Both the position numbers and the translations under genes were made by a program. A stretch of DNA of 41,228 bases from a virus: IMG/VR virus record IMGVR_UViG_3300050821_002563, positions 1-41,228 of that record; one strand, 5' to 3'. Within the stretch, counting starts at the first letter, position 1; the number at the start of each line of letters is the position of its first letter. This document shows positions 5,183 through 12,669 of the stretch, piece by piece. The notes beneath the pieces were generated by a model, which was given only the letters and a program-made list of their open reading frames with translations, made no database searches and was not told the origin of the DNA.

Positions 5183-5938
5183 TTATTCAGCCAGTAGGTA
5201 GCCGAAGATATTTTTACCGAGGGTTCTGTCGATCACGGTGGCAGAGTTAGCGCGTTCTCGTGCTTGTTTAACGGCATCGAGGAGGCGGTTAACACGTTGC
5301 CACATGTGGAGTTTGTCTTCCACGGGGATGGCAGAGGTGGTCTTTGTGGTTTCCCAGTGGCCGATGATGATATCTTCGGTGGTGGTTTTCACTTGGGCGG
5401 GGTGTTTTTCGGTCGCTTCGTAGAGGACCAGAGGGCGTTCTACCTTTTTAGTTCTAGAGACTCGTTCAGGTTCGGTGCGGTAGATCATTGAGTTGCTCTT
5501 GTCCTGATCCCATTTCTCGGCGGTGTCGTGGATGGGCAGACCTTGGATGAAGGTTCTGAGATCTTCCAGTTCTTTCTCCAAGAAGATGAGGGTAGTGGCA
5601 GGTACTTCGGCAGCGATTACGGTCTCACCGATGATGATATCTGCGCGAGCGGTGGCGTTGGTCAAGTCTTTGCTCAGTTCGATGTCGAAGACTTCGGTGC
5701 GGAGGTCTACGTACTGGGTGATCATTTCGGGAGCGAAGGCTTGGATCTTCTTGTTTTCTGGTGGGAAGACTTCGGAGTCTTCGTGTAGGGGGAGCCATTT
5801 CTTGTGGTGGCCGTTGAAGAGATCGGTGCGAGGGAGGACGCGTTGCATCTCGCCAATTTTGTCGTAGGAGCGTTTCTTAACGCCCTTTTCGATGGCCAGT
5901 AGTTCGTGGAGTTTCTTAGTTTTAGTTTGAGTAGTCAT
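5183..5938 (-). CDS. DUF7873-like conserved phage protein
   Basis: 251 aa. The opening KKLHELLAIEKG, the central 'PATTLIFLEKELEDLRTFI' and 'LYEATEKHPAQVK', and the late 'RVNRLLDAVKQARERAN' with a 'GKNIFGYLL' end match a family I know from phages and actinobacteria, recently named DUF7873. The function is not known. Length and order of blocks look complete. It is soluble with mixed alpha/beta content. It lies between the two paralogues of another family, with spacers of 12-13 nt and a GGAAAAGCAAC leader. Confidence 0.75.
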   Translation of the reverse strand: MTTQTKTKKLHELLAIEKGVKKRSYDKIGEMQRVLPRTDLFNGHHKKWLPLHEDSEVFPPENKKIQAFAPEMITQYVDLRTEVFDIELSKDLTNATARADIIIGETVIAAEVPATTLIFLEKELEDLRTFIQGLPIHDTAEKWDQDKSNSMIYRTEPERVSRTKKVERPLVLYEATEKHPAQVKTTTEDIIIGHWETTKTTSAIPVEDKLHMWQRVNRLLDAVKQARERANSATVIDRTLGKNIFGYLLAE

Positions 5939-5951
5939 GTTGCTTTTCCTT

Positions 5952-6392
5952 TTACTTGAGGCTAATGATTGCGCAGTTTTCGTACTCGGTTACTGTCAGT
6001 TGCTTCTCCTCTAATTTAGGCAGGATGATGTTAGGGAATTTAGCGAAGAGGACATCTTCCATGAGGCGAAGTCCTTGGTTAGCTATTTCTCTTTCCATCT
6101 CTTTGTTCCAGTCGTCCTCGTGATCCCATTTTTCAATTACTGATTCAGAGAACCCTGTGTAGGTGAATTGGTCGGTCAGCATTTGCATCTCGTCTGTCGA
6201 GTATCCTTCACCTTTGCCATTGAGCCGCCATTCGAGCGTACCCATGAAGCTCTCTGCGCCTTTAAAGCCGATGGCTTTCCAGAAGGCAGAGAGGAGGCAA
6301 TACCTACGTCCTTCCTTAAAGGAGGAGGTACATTTAGGTGTGGTGTAGAAGGCTTGCAGATTTAGTGCGAGGTCATCAAATATGTGTGTCAT
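5952..6392 (-). CDS. Paralogue B of a two-copy unknown family
   Basis: 146 aa, starting at the level of residue 42 of its relative at 4634-5170 and sharing the LAL...FY, CLL.AFW.AIGF, M..(L/M)TD..(T/A)..(G/S)GFS and LM...(L/I)FAKFP blocks. Acidic and aromatic-rich, no membrane segment. The conserved CLLxAFWxAIGF suggests a structural core rather than a catalytic site. The ATG overlaps the upstream stop by 4 nt. Confidence 0.72.
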   Translation of the reverse strand: MTHIFDDLALNLQAFYTTPKCTSSFKEGRRYCLLSAFWKAIGFKGAESFMGTLEWRLNGKGEGYSTDEMQMLTDQFTYTGFSESVIEKWDHEDDWNKEMEREIANQGLRLMEDVLFAKFPNIILPKLEEKQLTVTEYENCAIISLK

Positions 6393-6784
6393 ACAGTTAC
6401 TAGCTCCTTTTGTTGTACTTTCTCAAGGGTTTGTCCTTCCCTAATCACGGTATGTCCAGCTTCTTCTAAGCGGGCTTGGAAGTCAGCTTCGGCCTGATCG
6501 AATTGCTTTGGGCTGTGCCGGGAGGTTTCTTCTACCTGGTCCCAAGTAATTCCCCATGAAGGGGAGATGTTCTCTTTGGCGTGGACATATGGGACTTCAA
6601 GCAGTGCAAAGACTTTTAACTTATGTAAGCCAATAGAGAGGTCTTGGATTTCCTTTCTGCGCTTCTCATCACACAAGGCTCGTACTGCACGGCCAATCAC
6701 ACAGCCATCGGGTTGATGGTCTCTTGCACCGTAGAGGTCGGCGTTCTTGCCCACGTCTTTTACTTTGTTGTAGTCAAATATCAT
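6389..6784 (-). CDS. Hypothetical protein, 131 aa
   Basis: MIFDYNKVKDVGKNADLYG, then an Arg/Cys segment (CVIGRAVRALCDEKRRKE) and a helical C-terminus rich in Glu/Gln. No domain recognised. ATGA-type overlaps link it to both neighbours. Confidence 0.68.
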   Translation of the reverse strand: MIFDYNKVKDVGKNADLYGARDHQPDGCVIGRAVRALCDEKRRKEIQDLSIGLHKLKVFALLEVPYVHAKENISPSWGITWDQVEETSRHSPKQFDQAEADFQARLEEAGHTVIREGQTLEKVQQKELVTV

Positions 6785-6963
6785 TTAGTGCTCCTTCTAA
6801 GGTTGCTACGTAGTTTCTTTATTTCAGCTCGTTGGCGGCGTATCTCTGCGATCATGCGTTGCATGACAGCTAGAGCTTGAGCGCCAGTCTCCAGGCTAAT
6901 GTTGGGCGAGGGATTTTTCTTTGTGTCCCACTGATCCAACTCTTGGTCTGTCAGGTGCAGCAT
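6781..6963 (-). CDS. Small basic coiled protein, 60 aa
   Basis: MLHLTDQELDQWDTKKNPSP, then a long helix with heptad-like spacing (LAVMQRMIAEIRRQRAEIKK) ending LRSNLRRSTK. The pattern suggests a short basic coiled coil. It overlaps the upstream gene by 68 nt in another frame, more than usual here, so the exact start is less certain. Confidence 0.58.
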   Translation of the reverse strand: MLHLTDQELDQWDTKKNPSPNISLETGAQALAVMQRMIAEIRRQRAEIKKLRSNLRRSTK

Positions 6964-7363
6964 ATTGTTCGCTCCGTGCTACTTCCAGTAATTCCTTTGA
7001 GAGTGCCAGGTCTTCCTTTCTAGGGACGGCCAGGCCAGCTTCTAAGACTAATTGGATAGCGAGCTTACGAATACGGTCGAGTTCAGCCTGAGTAGGAGCC
7101 CTGTCATTTAGGTAATGGATTTTGTGTTCTTTGCTTAAGAAGTCATGGATTCTGTAACCCAAAATAGTCAGTCGCCCAGAGGAGTAGAAGAGGTTCATTC
7201 CTTCTAGGATGGTGCCAATGGCACAGTATTGGTAGGAAGATTCTCCAGTTAGAAGATTCAGTCCGGCCAGAAAGCGAAGTTTCCCCCTTGTCATAGGGAG
7301 AGAAAGAGTCTTCTGGATGTCAATTACAGGAGGACGAGGACGCAGAAAATCGAAGATGGACAT
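6896..7363 (-). CDS. Hypothetical protein, 155 aa
   Basis: I start it at MSIFDFLRPRPPVIDIQ because GGAGGT stands 8 nt before that ATG; a longer frame to 7396 exists. Hydrophobic strands (FLAGLNLLTG, YCAIGTILEG) suggest an alpha/beta fold, followed by a helical charged C-terminus. No family recognised. Its 3' end overlaps the next gene by 68 nt. Confidence 0.66.
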   Translation of the reverse strand: MSIFDFLRPRPPVIDIQKTLSLPMTRGKLRFLAGLNLLTGESSYQYCAIGTILEGMNLFYSSGRLTILGYRIHDFLSKEHKIHYLNDRAPTQAELDRIRKLAIQLVLEAGLAVPRKEDLALSKELLEVARSEQYAAPDRPRVGSVGHKEKSLAQH

Positions 7364-7414
7364 AGATGGATTACCTCCAGCTTGAGTTACTAACACCCCT
7401 TAAGGTTACAACAC

Positions 7415-7702
7415 TTAGGGTGATGTTGTCTTATTAACTTTCTTTCTTTTCGCTGCGAATATTCGAGCAAAAAATTCTTCATCAGCCGGGGCTGAGAAAT
7501 CAATACGCCTCACTTTCGGCATTGAATGAATGGCACTAGAAGGCAGGGACTTCTTATTGGCAAGGTCAGCAATGAGTTTTTTTATTTCCCCTGGAGGAGC
7601 TATTCCCTCTTTACAGCTAGGCGGGCAAACAGGATGTCGAGGGGGCTTCTGATCTGTAGCACTTGGCCTCCAAATCAAAATCACCTTCTCTTTTCTTCTC
7701 AT
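7415..7702 (-). CDS. First gene of the leftward operon, unknown, 95 aa
   Basis: MRRKEKVILIWRPS, a Pro/Cys-rich stretch (PPRHPVCPPSCKEG) and a basic C-terminus (FAAKRKKVNKT). The Cys pair and basic ends could bind nucleic acid, but no domain is recognised. It lies next to the divergent control region, so it is probably the first gene expressed from the leftward promoter. Confidence 0.62.
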   Translation of the reverse strand: MRRKEKVILIWRPSATDQKPPRHPVCPPSCKEGIAPPGEIKKLIADLANKKSLPSSAIHSMPKVRRIDFSAPADEEFFARIFAAKRKKVNKTTSP

Positions 7703-7856
7703 AACAACCTCTTCTAAAAGTAGTTTGCCCTAACTGAGCGACACGGTTGTGCGGGAGCGAAGGGAGCGGAGCGAAGCTCTGCCCTAGTTTTCTACAGCCT
7801 CTCGGCTTCTTGACCTCCCCCAGGCCCCCTCTTAGTACATTCGGAGTCTAGAGATC

Positions 7857-7899
7857 GGCCAAACTCCGCGGAGCGTAAGAGATCAAACTTCGTTTGGCC
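7857..7899. other. GGCCAAAC/GTTTGGCC hairpin with inner palindrome
   Basis: GGCCAAAC (7857-7864) pairs perfectly with GTTTGGCC (7892-7899). The loop begins with the palindrome CTCCGCGGAG. The words GAGATCGGCC and GAGATCAAAC also repeat here. The location between divergent operons suggests a regulatory, terminator or replication element. Confidence 0.5.
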
Positions 7900-8120
7900 T
7901 TTAGAACCTTTAGAACATCGTGGCCCTACAAGTCATTCTTTAGCGCCGCCTCGACAGGCTCGGCTCCAATTGTTCTAATATTTAGGGTCGTTTCTTGACT
8001 TTTTTTTGTCAATTTACTTCTGCTTCATTTCTCTACTTTCTTAGTTTCTGCTAGGATGTAAGCACCTCAAAAGCGGAGTTTTGCTCTTTTTGGCTCTGCT
8101 CTCTTGGGTACTAACACACT

Positions 8121-8171
8121 GACCCCCCGATTTTTTCCCATGTTGCTTGGGTTTTCCTCCGGGGGGTTTTT
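8121..8171 (+). terminator. Rho-independent terminator
   Basis: CCCCCCG (8123-8129) pairs with CGGGGGG (8160-8166), an inner CCCA/TGGG hairpin shortens the loop, and five T residues follow. It would stop plus-strand transcripts arriving from the control region just before the packaging operon, so it may isolate that operon or act as an attenuator. Confidence 0.7.
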
Positions 8172-8220
8172 GTTGTACCATTCCATTCGACAATACGAAT
8201 GGTCAACAATATGTACAACA
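8171..8220. promoter_or_regulatory. Nested palindrome at the start of the packaging operon
   Basis: An inner palindrome CCATTCG (8183-8189) - ACAATA - CGAATGG (8196-8202) lies inside an outer inverted pair TGTTGTAC (8171-8178) / GTACAACA (8213-8220). The right arm overlaps the ATG of the first gene, so a bound protein or RNA hairpin would block its translation or transcription. The inner part contains copy 1 of the five-copy motif. Confidence 0.6.
8188..8202 (+). promoter_or_regulatory. Intergenic motif copy 1
   Basis: CGACAATACGAATGG, overlapping the start codon of the first rightward gene. It is one of five copies of a CGACARTACGAMW core seen between genes in this genome. Confidence 0.55.
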
Positions 8221-8723
8221 AGAAATACTATCCACCCCAAAGACCTAAAGAAACAGATCTCTCCCCTGTCAACGTCTACCCCAGTCCTAAAGTCGTCTAC
8301 AAGACTCCTGCAAACCTCTCAGAACAAATTGATTACCTTGAGCTTGCTGGTGGCAACCTCATCACCTTCCTCGCCGTCTATAGGGGCGTAGAGCCTAAAG
8401 AATATGAGTCCGTACTATTTGATCTATACAAGGATCTGAACAAGCCCGAGAACAAAGTCCTCAAAGACCGCTGGGACTTGGCTATCTCTCGCTCCAATCA
8501 ACTCAGACTTAAGCTCCTACAGTGCAGAGCACTACACCTTCTTGAGAACTTCTCTAACCCAAGTGATAAGTCTCCCAGTCCGATTGTCGCCTACTCTAAC
8601 CTCCTCTTGTCAGACATCTTGGCTTCTGCCAAAGGCTTGCCTATTGGCCAAGCACCCCAGATATCTGACGAGCAAGACGATATGGACAAGGATCTTGAAA
8701 TGCTGGAGAAAGAACCGGCATGA
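8199..8723 (+). CDS. Unknown packaging-operon protein, possible small terminase
   Basis: 174 aa. It begins with a Pro/Lys/Tyr-rich arm (MVNNMYNKKYYPPQRPKE), then a helical body (NLSEQIDYLELAGGNLITFL, LRLKLLQCRALHLLENF), and ends very acidic (DEQDDMDKDLEMLEKE). Position two genes before the large terminase, helical content and acidic tail fit a small terminase, but I see no clear helix-turn-helix, so this is inference from position. No good ribosome site precedes 8199 or 8211, and the ATG lies in a palindrome. Confidence 0.6.
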   Translation: MVNNMYNKKYYPPQRPKETDLSPVNVYPSPKVVYKTPANLSEQIDYLELAGGNLITFLAVYRGVEPKEYESVLFDLYKDLNKPENKVLKDRWDLAISRSNQLRLKLLQCRALHLLENFSNPSDKSPSPIVAYSNLLLSDILASAKGLPIGQAPQISDEQDDMDKDLEMLEKEPA

Positions 8724-9484
8724 GCAAATACACCGTCTCTGACATTCTGGAAGCTCGCGAAGCTCAAAAGAAAACCAAACACTTCTTAGACAAGCTTCCT
8801 ACTAAGAAGAACAAAACACGAGGACTGGCCGCTGATGATAAAGCCAAGATCGCTAGATTACTCCCTAGCAAAAAGGAAGAGTTCAAGAAAGCTGAAAAGC
8901 TCTCTCGCTTGTTTGACACCACTGCTCGCGCTGGCGCTGGTGGCACAAGGACAGGTGTGCCCGGTATCCGACCATCCGGTGGCAAAGAAGCCTCCGGGTT
9001 TCTTGAAACGTACACTGGAGTGGGTCGGTACAAAGCTCCCCCGGCTGCATTTACACAAAACCAAAGCTTCACCGGCTCCGCTACCTCCAGCGAAACCAAA
9101 AGGCCAAGTGTAGTCCTATACAAGAAGTGTATGGATTGTATGCAGCCTGTACGCAGGGATGATGCAATCCCGAATATGACAATCATTCCAGCTTCTGAGC
9201 ACCTGCACCCCATAGCAAGAGAGAAGTGGGAAACCGTCAAAATACGTCCAGGCTCTATTATTTGCTATCTTTTTTGCGGCGATTGCGTCCGCGCTGCTGT
9301 TGCTGTTTCTAAAGATCCCTCCAAGCAAATTCGTTTGATTAGTGGTGGTCAAGAAACCACTTTGGCTCGCTACGAACTTCAACAAAGAAGCCAAAAGATT
9401 TCCGATCAGGTCTTCGAGGCTATCAAGCGCGAGCGGGACAATCCCGAAAGCGATGTTTTCTATTCGGACGGTGTGCTTGATTAG
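8720..9484 (+). CDS. Zinc-binding protein next to the large terminase, unknown
   Basis: 254 aa with a basic N-terminal region (LDKLPTKKNKTRGL) and a Gly/Thr/Ala-rich linker (ARAGAGGTRTGVPGIRP). Four cysteines in two CxxC pairs (CMDCMQPVRR and, about 50 residues on, FCGDCVRAAV) imply a zinc knuckle, and a helical C-terminus follows. Overlaps the previous gene in an ATGA. It could help the terminase bind DNA, but no family is recognised. Confidence 0.68.
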   Translation: MSKYTVSDILEAREAQKKTKHFLDKLPTKKNKTRGLAADDKAKIARLLPSKKEEFKKAEKLSRLFDTTARAGAGGTRTGVPGIRPSGGKEASGFLETYTGVGRYKAPPAAFTQNQSFTGSATSSETKRPSVVLYKKCMDCMQPVRRDDAIPNMTIIPASEHLHPIAREKWETVKIRPGSIICYLFCGDCVRAAVAVSKDPSKQIRLISGGQETTLARYELQQRSQKISDQVFEAIKRERDNPESDVFYSDGVLD

Positions 9485-9555
9485 CCTCACCCCACCCAGC
9501 CAAGCCAAGACTAGCCCATACAGGCCATCCTCGTCTCGGTAAATATAGCATCGAT

Positions 9556-11424
9556 ATGGCAAGACACGCAAGTAAGTATGCTTTACTCCCCGACAATAGG
9601 CTAGACAGGATACGCTCTGCTGTTGCTTTACACCCTGACCGCTTTATTCAAGACAAGTTCTCAATCCCGTTAGACAAGTCCGGCGAGCTGGTTCCTTTTA
9701 GATATAACTGGACTCAGAGAACAGCCTATCAGATATATAAGGAGGAGCTTCACAGTGGCAAACCAATACGACTCTGGTTCCTTAAGGCTCGACGAGTGGG
9801 CCTCACCTCCGTATTCGCGGCGGACGATCTCGTGGATGCCTGGTCTAGAGATAACCGGCGTGTCGGTATCGTCGCCCACAACGATGATCGCGCCAGACGC
9901 ATCCTTGCCATGTGCAAAGCCTTCTACAAGCGTATGCCTGTCCGGTATCGACTCCCTCTCTCCAAGGATGCCACTGCCGGTCTTAAGTTTGAAACCCATG
10001 ACTCAGAACTCGTCATTGGAACCTGTAAGTTTCCAGAGAAGGTCAGAGGTGATGGCCTACACCGCGCTCACTTAAGCGAAGCCGCTTACTACAAAAATAA
10101 CTTTGGCCTCGTCATGAACGAGATTGCCACCACAATTGCCCCCGAAGCTGGAACTGCTTGCATCATTGAAACAACCGGCCGCAATAGGGGCTCTGCCTGC
10201 CACAAGCATTGGCAAGCTTCCTTCAATGGCGAGACCCAGTACAAAGCCGTCTTCCTCCCCTGGCTTCAAGACCCCGGATCAGTTAAGCCCTTTGATTCTG
10301 ACTTGCAGAAGCGCGTGGTCATGGACGAAATCACGAGCATTGAGCCTCGCCTAGATGCTAAGAATCGCTTCTTTAAACTCACTGCCGAACAATGCCACTG
10401 GGCTTACTGGCAATTCATCCATCGCTGTAACCTAGATTTCGAGTGGTTCTGCCACGAATTTCCTTACGACGTTGAAGAAGCATGGGCTTCCGCAGGCAGC
10501 TCATTCTTTGGTGACAACGAGATTACCGAGATGGCTAATCGCGTTGCTGAACCTTTGTTTTTCTCCTTTAAAGGCCGCTTCATCAACCAGATGTTCAAGT
10601 CCTTCTCAGACTTAGAACAGGTCAAAAAAGTAGATCTAGACGGCTCTCCCCTCTACATCAAGCTTTGGAAAGGACCAGAAGGCAACTCTCAATATGTGAT
10701 CGGAGCTGACGTTAGCTTGGGCGAAGCCGGATCTACCTTCTCAGCAGGTTATGTGATCGACAAGCGCACTAGACAAATGATGTGCTCCTATCACGGTCGC
10801 ATCCGTCCAGACGAACACGCCTTTATCCTAGCTAGCCTCGGCACCATCTACAACAATGCCAAACTCGCCCCGGAAGTAAACCCTGGCGGTGGTGGCATGT
10901 CCATCATCACCGACCTCTATCGCCTCGGTTATTACAACATTTACGAGTGGAGACTCAGAGATAGGATCGGCGGTCCCGAAATAAGTAAAGCAGCAGGCTG
11001 GTGGACAACGCAATCTACCCGGCCTACGATACTTACCGAACTCCGTAAGATGTTTCATGACTGCGCTAACCTCCGCTTCACAGATCCAGGCATGTTCAAG
11101 GACGCCTCGCTCATTGATGAAATGCGCTCCTTCCACGTTGATCCAGACAGCAACCGCGCCGAGGCCGCCGAAGATGCTTTCGATGATCGCATCATTGCCT
11201 TAGCTATCGCTCACCGAGTTGCAGGCGATGAGGTCATGTGGCAACCAGACGATATCTATTTAGCATACGAAAGCGACAAAGAGAAGACACCCGCGCAGAG
11301 ATATGTTGACCAAATCAACCAAATGATTGATGCTAATGAAGGCCGCGACCCCGTAGATGTAATGTCTCAGTTCAACAACCGAGGCTTCGATCTAATAGAC
11401 GGCAAGATTGAATGGCACGAATAG
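9556..11424 (+). CDS. terL: Terminase large subunit
   Basis: 622 aa. The N-terminal ATPase has the adenine-binding-type 'RYNWTQRTAYQI', a degenerate Walker A KARRVGLTS (77-85), Walker B LHRAHLSEAAY (169-179, catalytic E176) and coupling motif IIETTGR (205-210). The C-terminal RNase H-like nuclease shows 'YVIGADVSLGE' (Asp386), 'LAPEVN' (Glu441) and 'EDAFDDRIIALAIA' (late acidic pair). The enzyme cuts concatemeric DNA and pumps it into the prohead through the portal. Length and motif order are complete. The start at 9556 follows a 71-nt spacer. Confidence 0.93.
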   Translation: MARHASKYALLPDNRLDRIRSAVALHPDRFIQDKFSIPLDKSGELVPFRYNWTQRTAYQIYKEELHSGKPIRLWFLKARRVGLTSVFAADDLVDAWSRDNRRVGIVAHNDDRARRILAMCKAFYKRMPVRYRLPLSKDATAGLKFETHDSELVIGTCKFPEKVRGDGLHRAHLSEAAYYKNNFGLVMNEIATTIAPEAGTACIIETTGRNRGSACHKHWQASFNGETQYKAVFLPWLQDPGSVKPFDSDLQKRVVMDEITSIEPRLDAKNRFFKLTAEQCHWAYWQFIHRCNLDFEWFCHEFPYDVEEAWASAGSSFFGDNEITEMANRVAEPLFFSFKGRFINQMFKSFSDLEQVKKVDLDGSPLYIKLWKGPEGNSQYVIGADVSLGEAGSTFSAGYVIDKRTRQMMCSYHGRIRPDEHAFILASLGTIYNNAKLAPEVNPGGGGMSIITDLYRLGYYNIYEWRLRDRIGGPEISKAAGWWTTQSTRPTILTELRKMFHDCANLRFTDPGMFKDASLIDEMRSFHVDPDSNRAEAAEDAFDDRIIALAIAHRVAGDEVMWQPDDIYLAYESDKEKTPAQRYVDQINQMIDANEGRDPVDVMSQFNNRGFDLIDGKIEWHE

Positions 11425-12341
11425 AGGAAAATACATTGGTAAAACAACGCAGACCCGACATTACCGCTGACGACCTGAACCAAGTCATGCCACCAGTGCT
11501 CGACGACGACGCCCAAGTAACTCTGCATTCAGGCGAATACGTCCAAGCTACTCACAACACAGTCGGCCCAGGTATGGCAGATGTATTAGCCGCTGCCGGT
11601 ACAGGTGCCTCCGTCTTCAACCAGGATGCTGCCGTCCTTGAATACTACAGCCAAGGCGTAGTCGAACCACAAAACATAGCCTATACAGAACAACGCGCTA
11701 ACGAAATGCGCGGACTGGCCGAAGTCACAGCCGCCCTGCAATCTAGCGGTGTACAGAAGTATGCCGACCCGCAATACAAAGAACAGCTTAAACATATCGC
11801 TGCTAAATCTGCTAACCTCCCCGCACCGGATACAGTGGTACATGCAGACAACCAAAGGATTATCTTGAACCCACAAGTCCTGCAAGTTCCTGCTGCCTTT
11901 AACACTGAAAGAAAACGGGAAGAAGCCCTCGAAGTTCTGGAAACCATGATCGGCTACGAAGCCACCATCGAAGTCTGCGCCTGCGCTAGAACTGCCGGTG
12001 TCTGCTTTGTCGCCCTGCCCTTGCTGTGGCTCTCCCAACAGTTGGCAATAGAGTCAGCTAAGAACGAAACCTACGAAGACATCCCTCGCGACATGCCTTA
12101 CTTAGAAGGCGTTGACGACAAGATGACTCACACCATCCCAGAAGCCATCTCTAAGCTATTCTCAAACGCTACCGCAACACATATCCAACGGCTAGCAAGA
12201 ATCCACAGGGTGCCCATGATATATGTCTTGCGCTACCTGGTGGACAAGATCTGTAAAGGCCGTCGCGCTGTTGTTACTCCAGAAGCCTCGTCCGGCACCA
12301 AGTACAATGACCTCGTGCCGAAAATCAAAGGCGCGGCATAA
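11412..12341 (+). CDS. Unknown protein between terminase and portal
   Basis: 309 aa, acidic N-terminus (ITADDLNQVMPPVLDDDAQ), long helical middle, a Cys-containing hydrophobic stretch (VCACARTAGVCFVALPLLWL) and a C-terminus with a helix-turn-helix-like run (ATHIQRLARIHRVPMIYVLRYL). Overlaps the terminase stop by 13 nt. The last segment might bind DNA. No family assigned; it may be a head-assembly or packaging accessory. Confidence 0.68.
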   Translation: MARIEENTLVKQRRPDITADDLNQVMPPVLDDDAQVTLHSGEYVQATHNTVGPGMADVLAAAGTGASVFNQDAAVLEYYSQGVVEPQNIAYTEQRANEMRGLAEVTAALQSSGVQKYADPQYKEQLKHIAAKSANLPAPDTVVHADNQRIILNPQVLQVPAAFNTERKREEALEVLETMIGYEATIEVCACARTAGVCFVALPLLWLSQQLAIESAKNETYEDIPRDMPYLEGVDDKMTHTIPEAISKLFSNATATHIQRLARIHRVPMIYVLRYLVDKICKGRRAVVTPEASSGTKYNDLVPKIKGAA

Positions 12342-12342
12342 A

Positions 12343-12669
12343 GTGAGCGACATCCTGGTCTGCACCTTTCTTCTGATTCCTATTCTGGTCCTCGCAGTTC
12401 AGGCCTATGGAATCCGTAAATATATATCGGACATCGAAACTCACCTCGGCAGTGTTGAAGCTCGCATTAAGAATGCAGAGCTTAGACAAGAAGCCATGCT
12501 GGCAGAGATTCCACACGAGACTGTTTACGGTCCCGATCCCGAAGCCACTAACAGTGGCGGCATGATTAGCATTGAAAATATTTTTGGTGGCAACTATGAT
12601 ACGGATGCCGACTGGGAAGATATGGACAGGCTAAAAGCACGTGCCAACAGAATGGAAGCCGGGTTATAA
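12343..12669 (+). CDS. Small membrane protein with coiled coil
   Basis: 108 aa from a GTG at 12343, one nucleotide after the preceding stop. A longer in-frame reading from 12223 lies within the previous gene and is rejected. Residues about 3-22 (DILVCTFLLIPILVLAVQAY) form one membrane span, then a helix with heptad-like spacing (DIETHLGSVEARIKNAELRQ) and an acidic end. Small membrane coiled-coil proteins are unusual between terminase and portal. Overlaps the portal gene by 29 nt. Confidence 0.68.
   Translation: MSDILVCTFLLIPILVLAVQAYGIRKYISDIETHLGSVEARIKNAELRQEAMLAEIPHETVYGPDPEATNSGGMISIENIFGGNYDTDADWEDMDRLKARANRMEAGL

Larger units (their letters stand above)
7703..8198. promoter_or_regulatory. 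Divergent non-coding control region
   Basis: About 500 bases without a credible gene separate the leftward early-type operon from the rightward packaging and structural operon. It holds purine-rich repeats (GGAGCGAAG, GGAGCGGAG near 7757-7775), a hairpin (7857-7899), a T-tract flanked by TTGAC/GTCAA near 8000, an extended -10-like TGCTAGGAT near 8050, a terminator (8121-8171) and the start of a nested palindrome over the first rightward gene. It shares TTAGTACATTCG (about 7831) with a second copy near 37679. Promoters for both directions must lie here, but exact positions are not decidable by eye. Confidence 0.6.
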
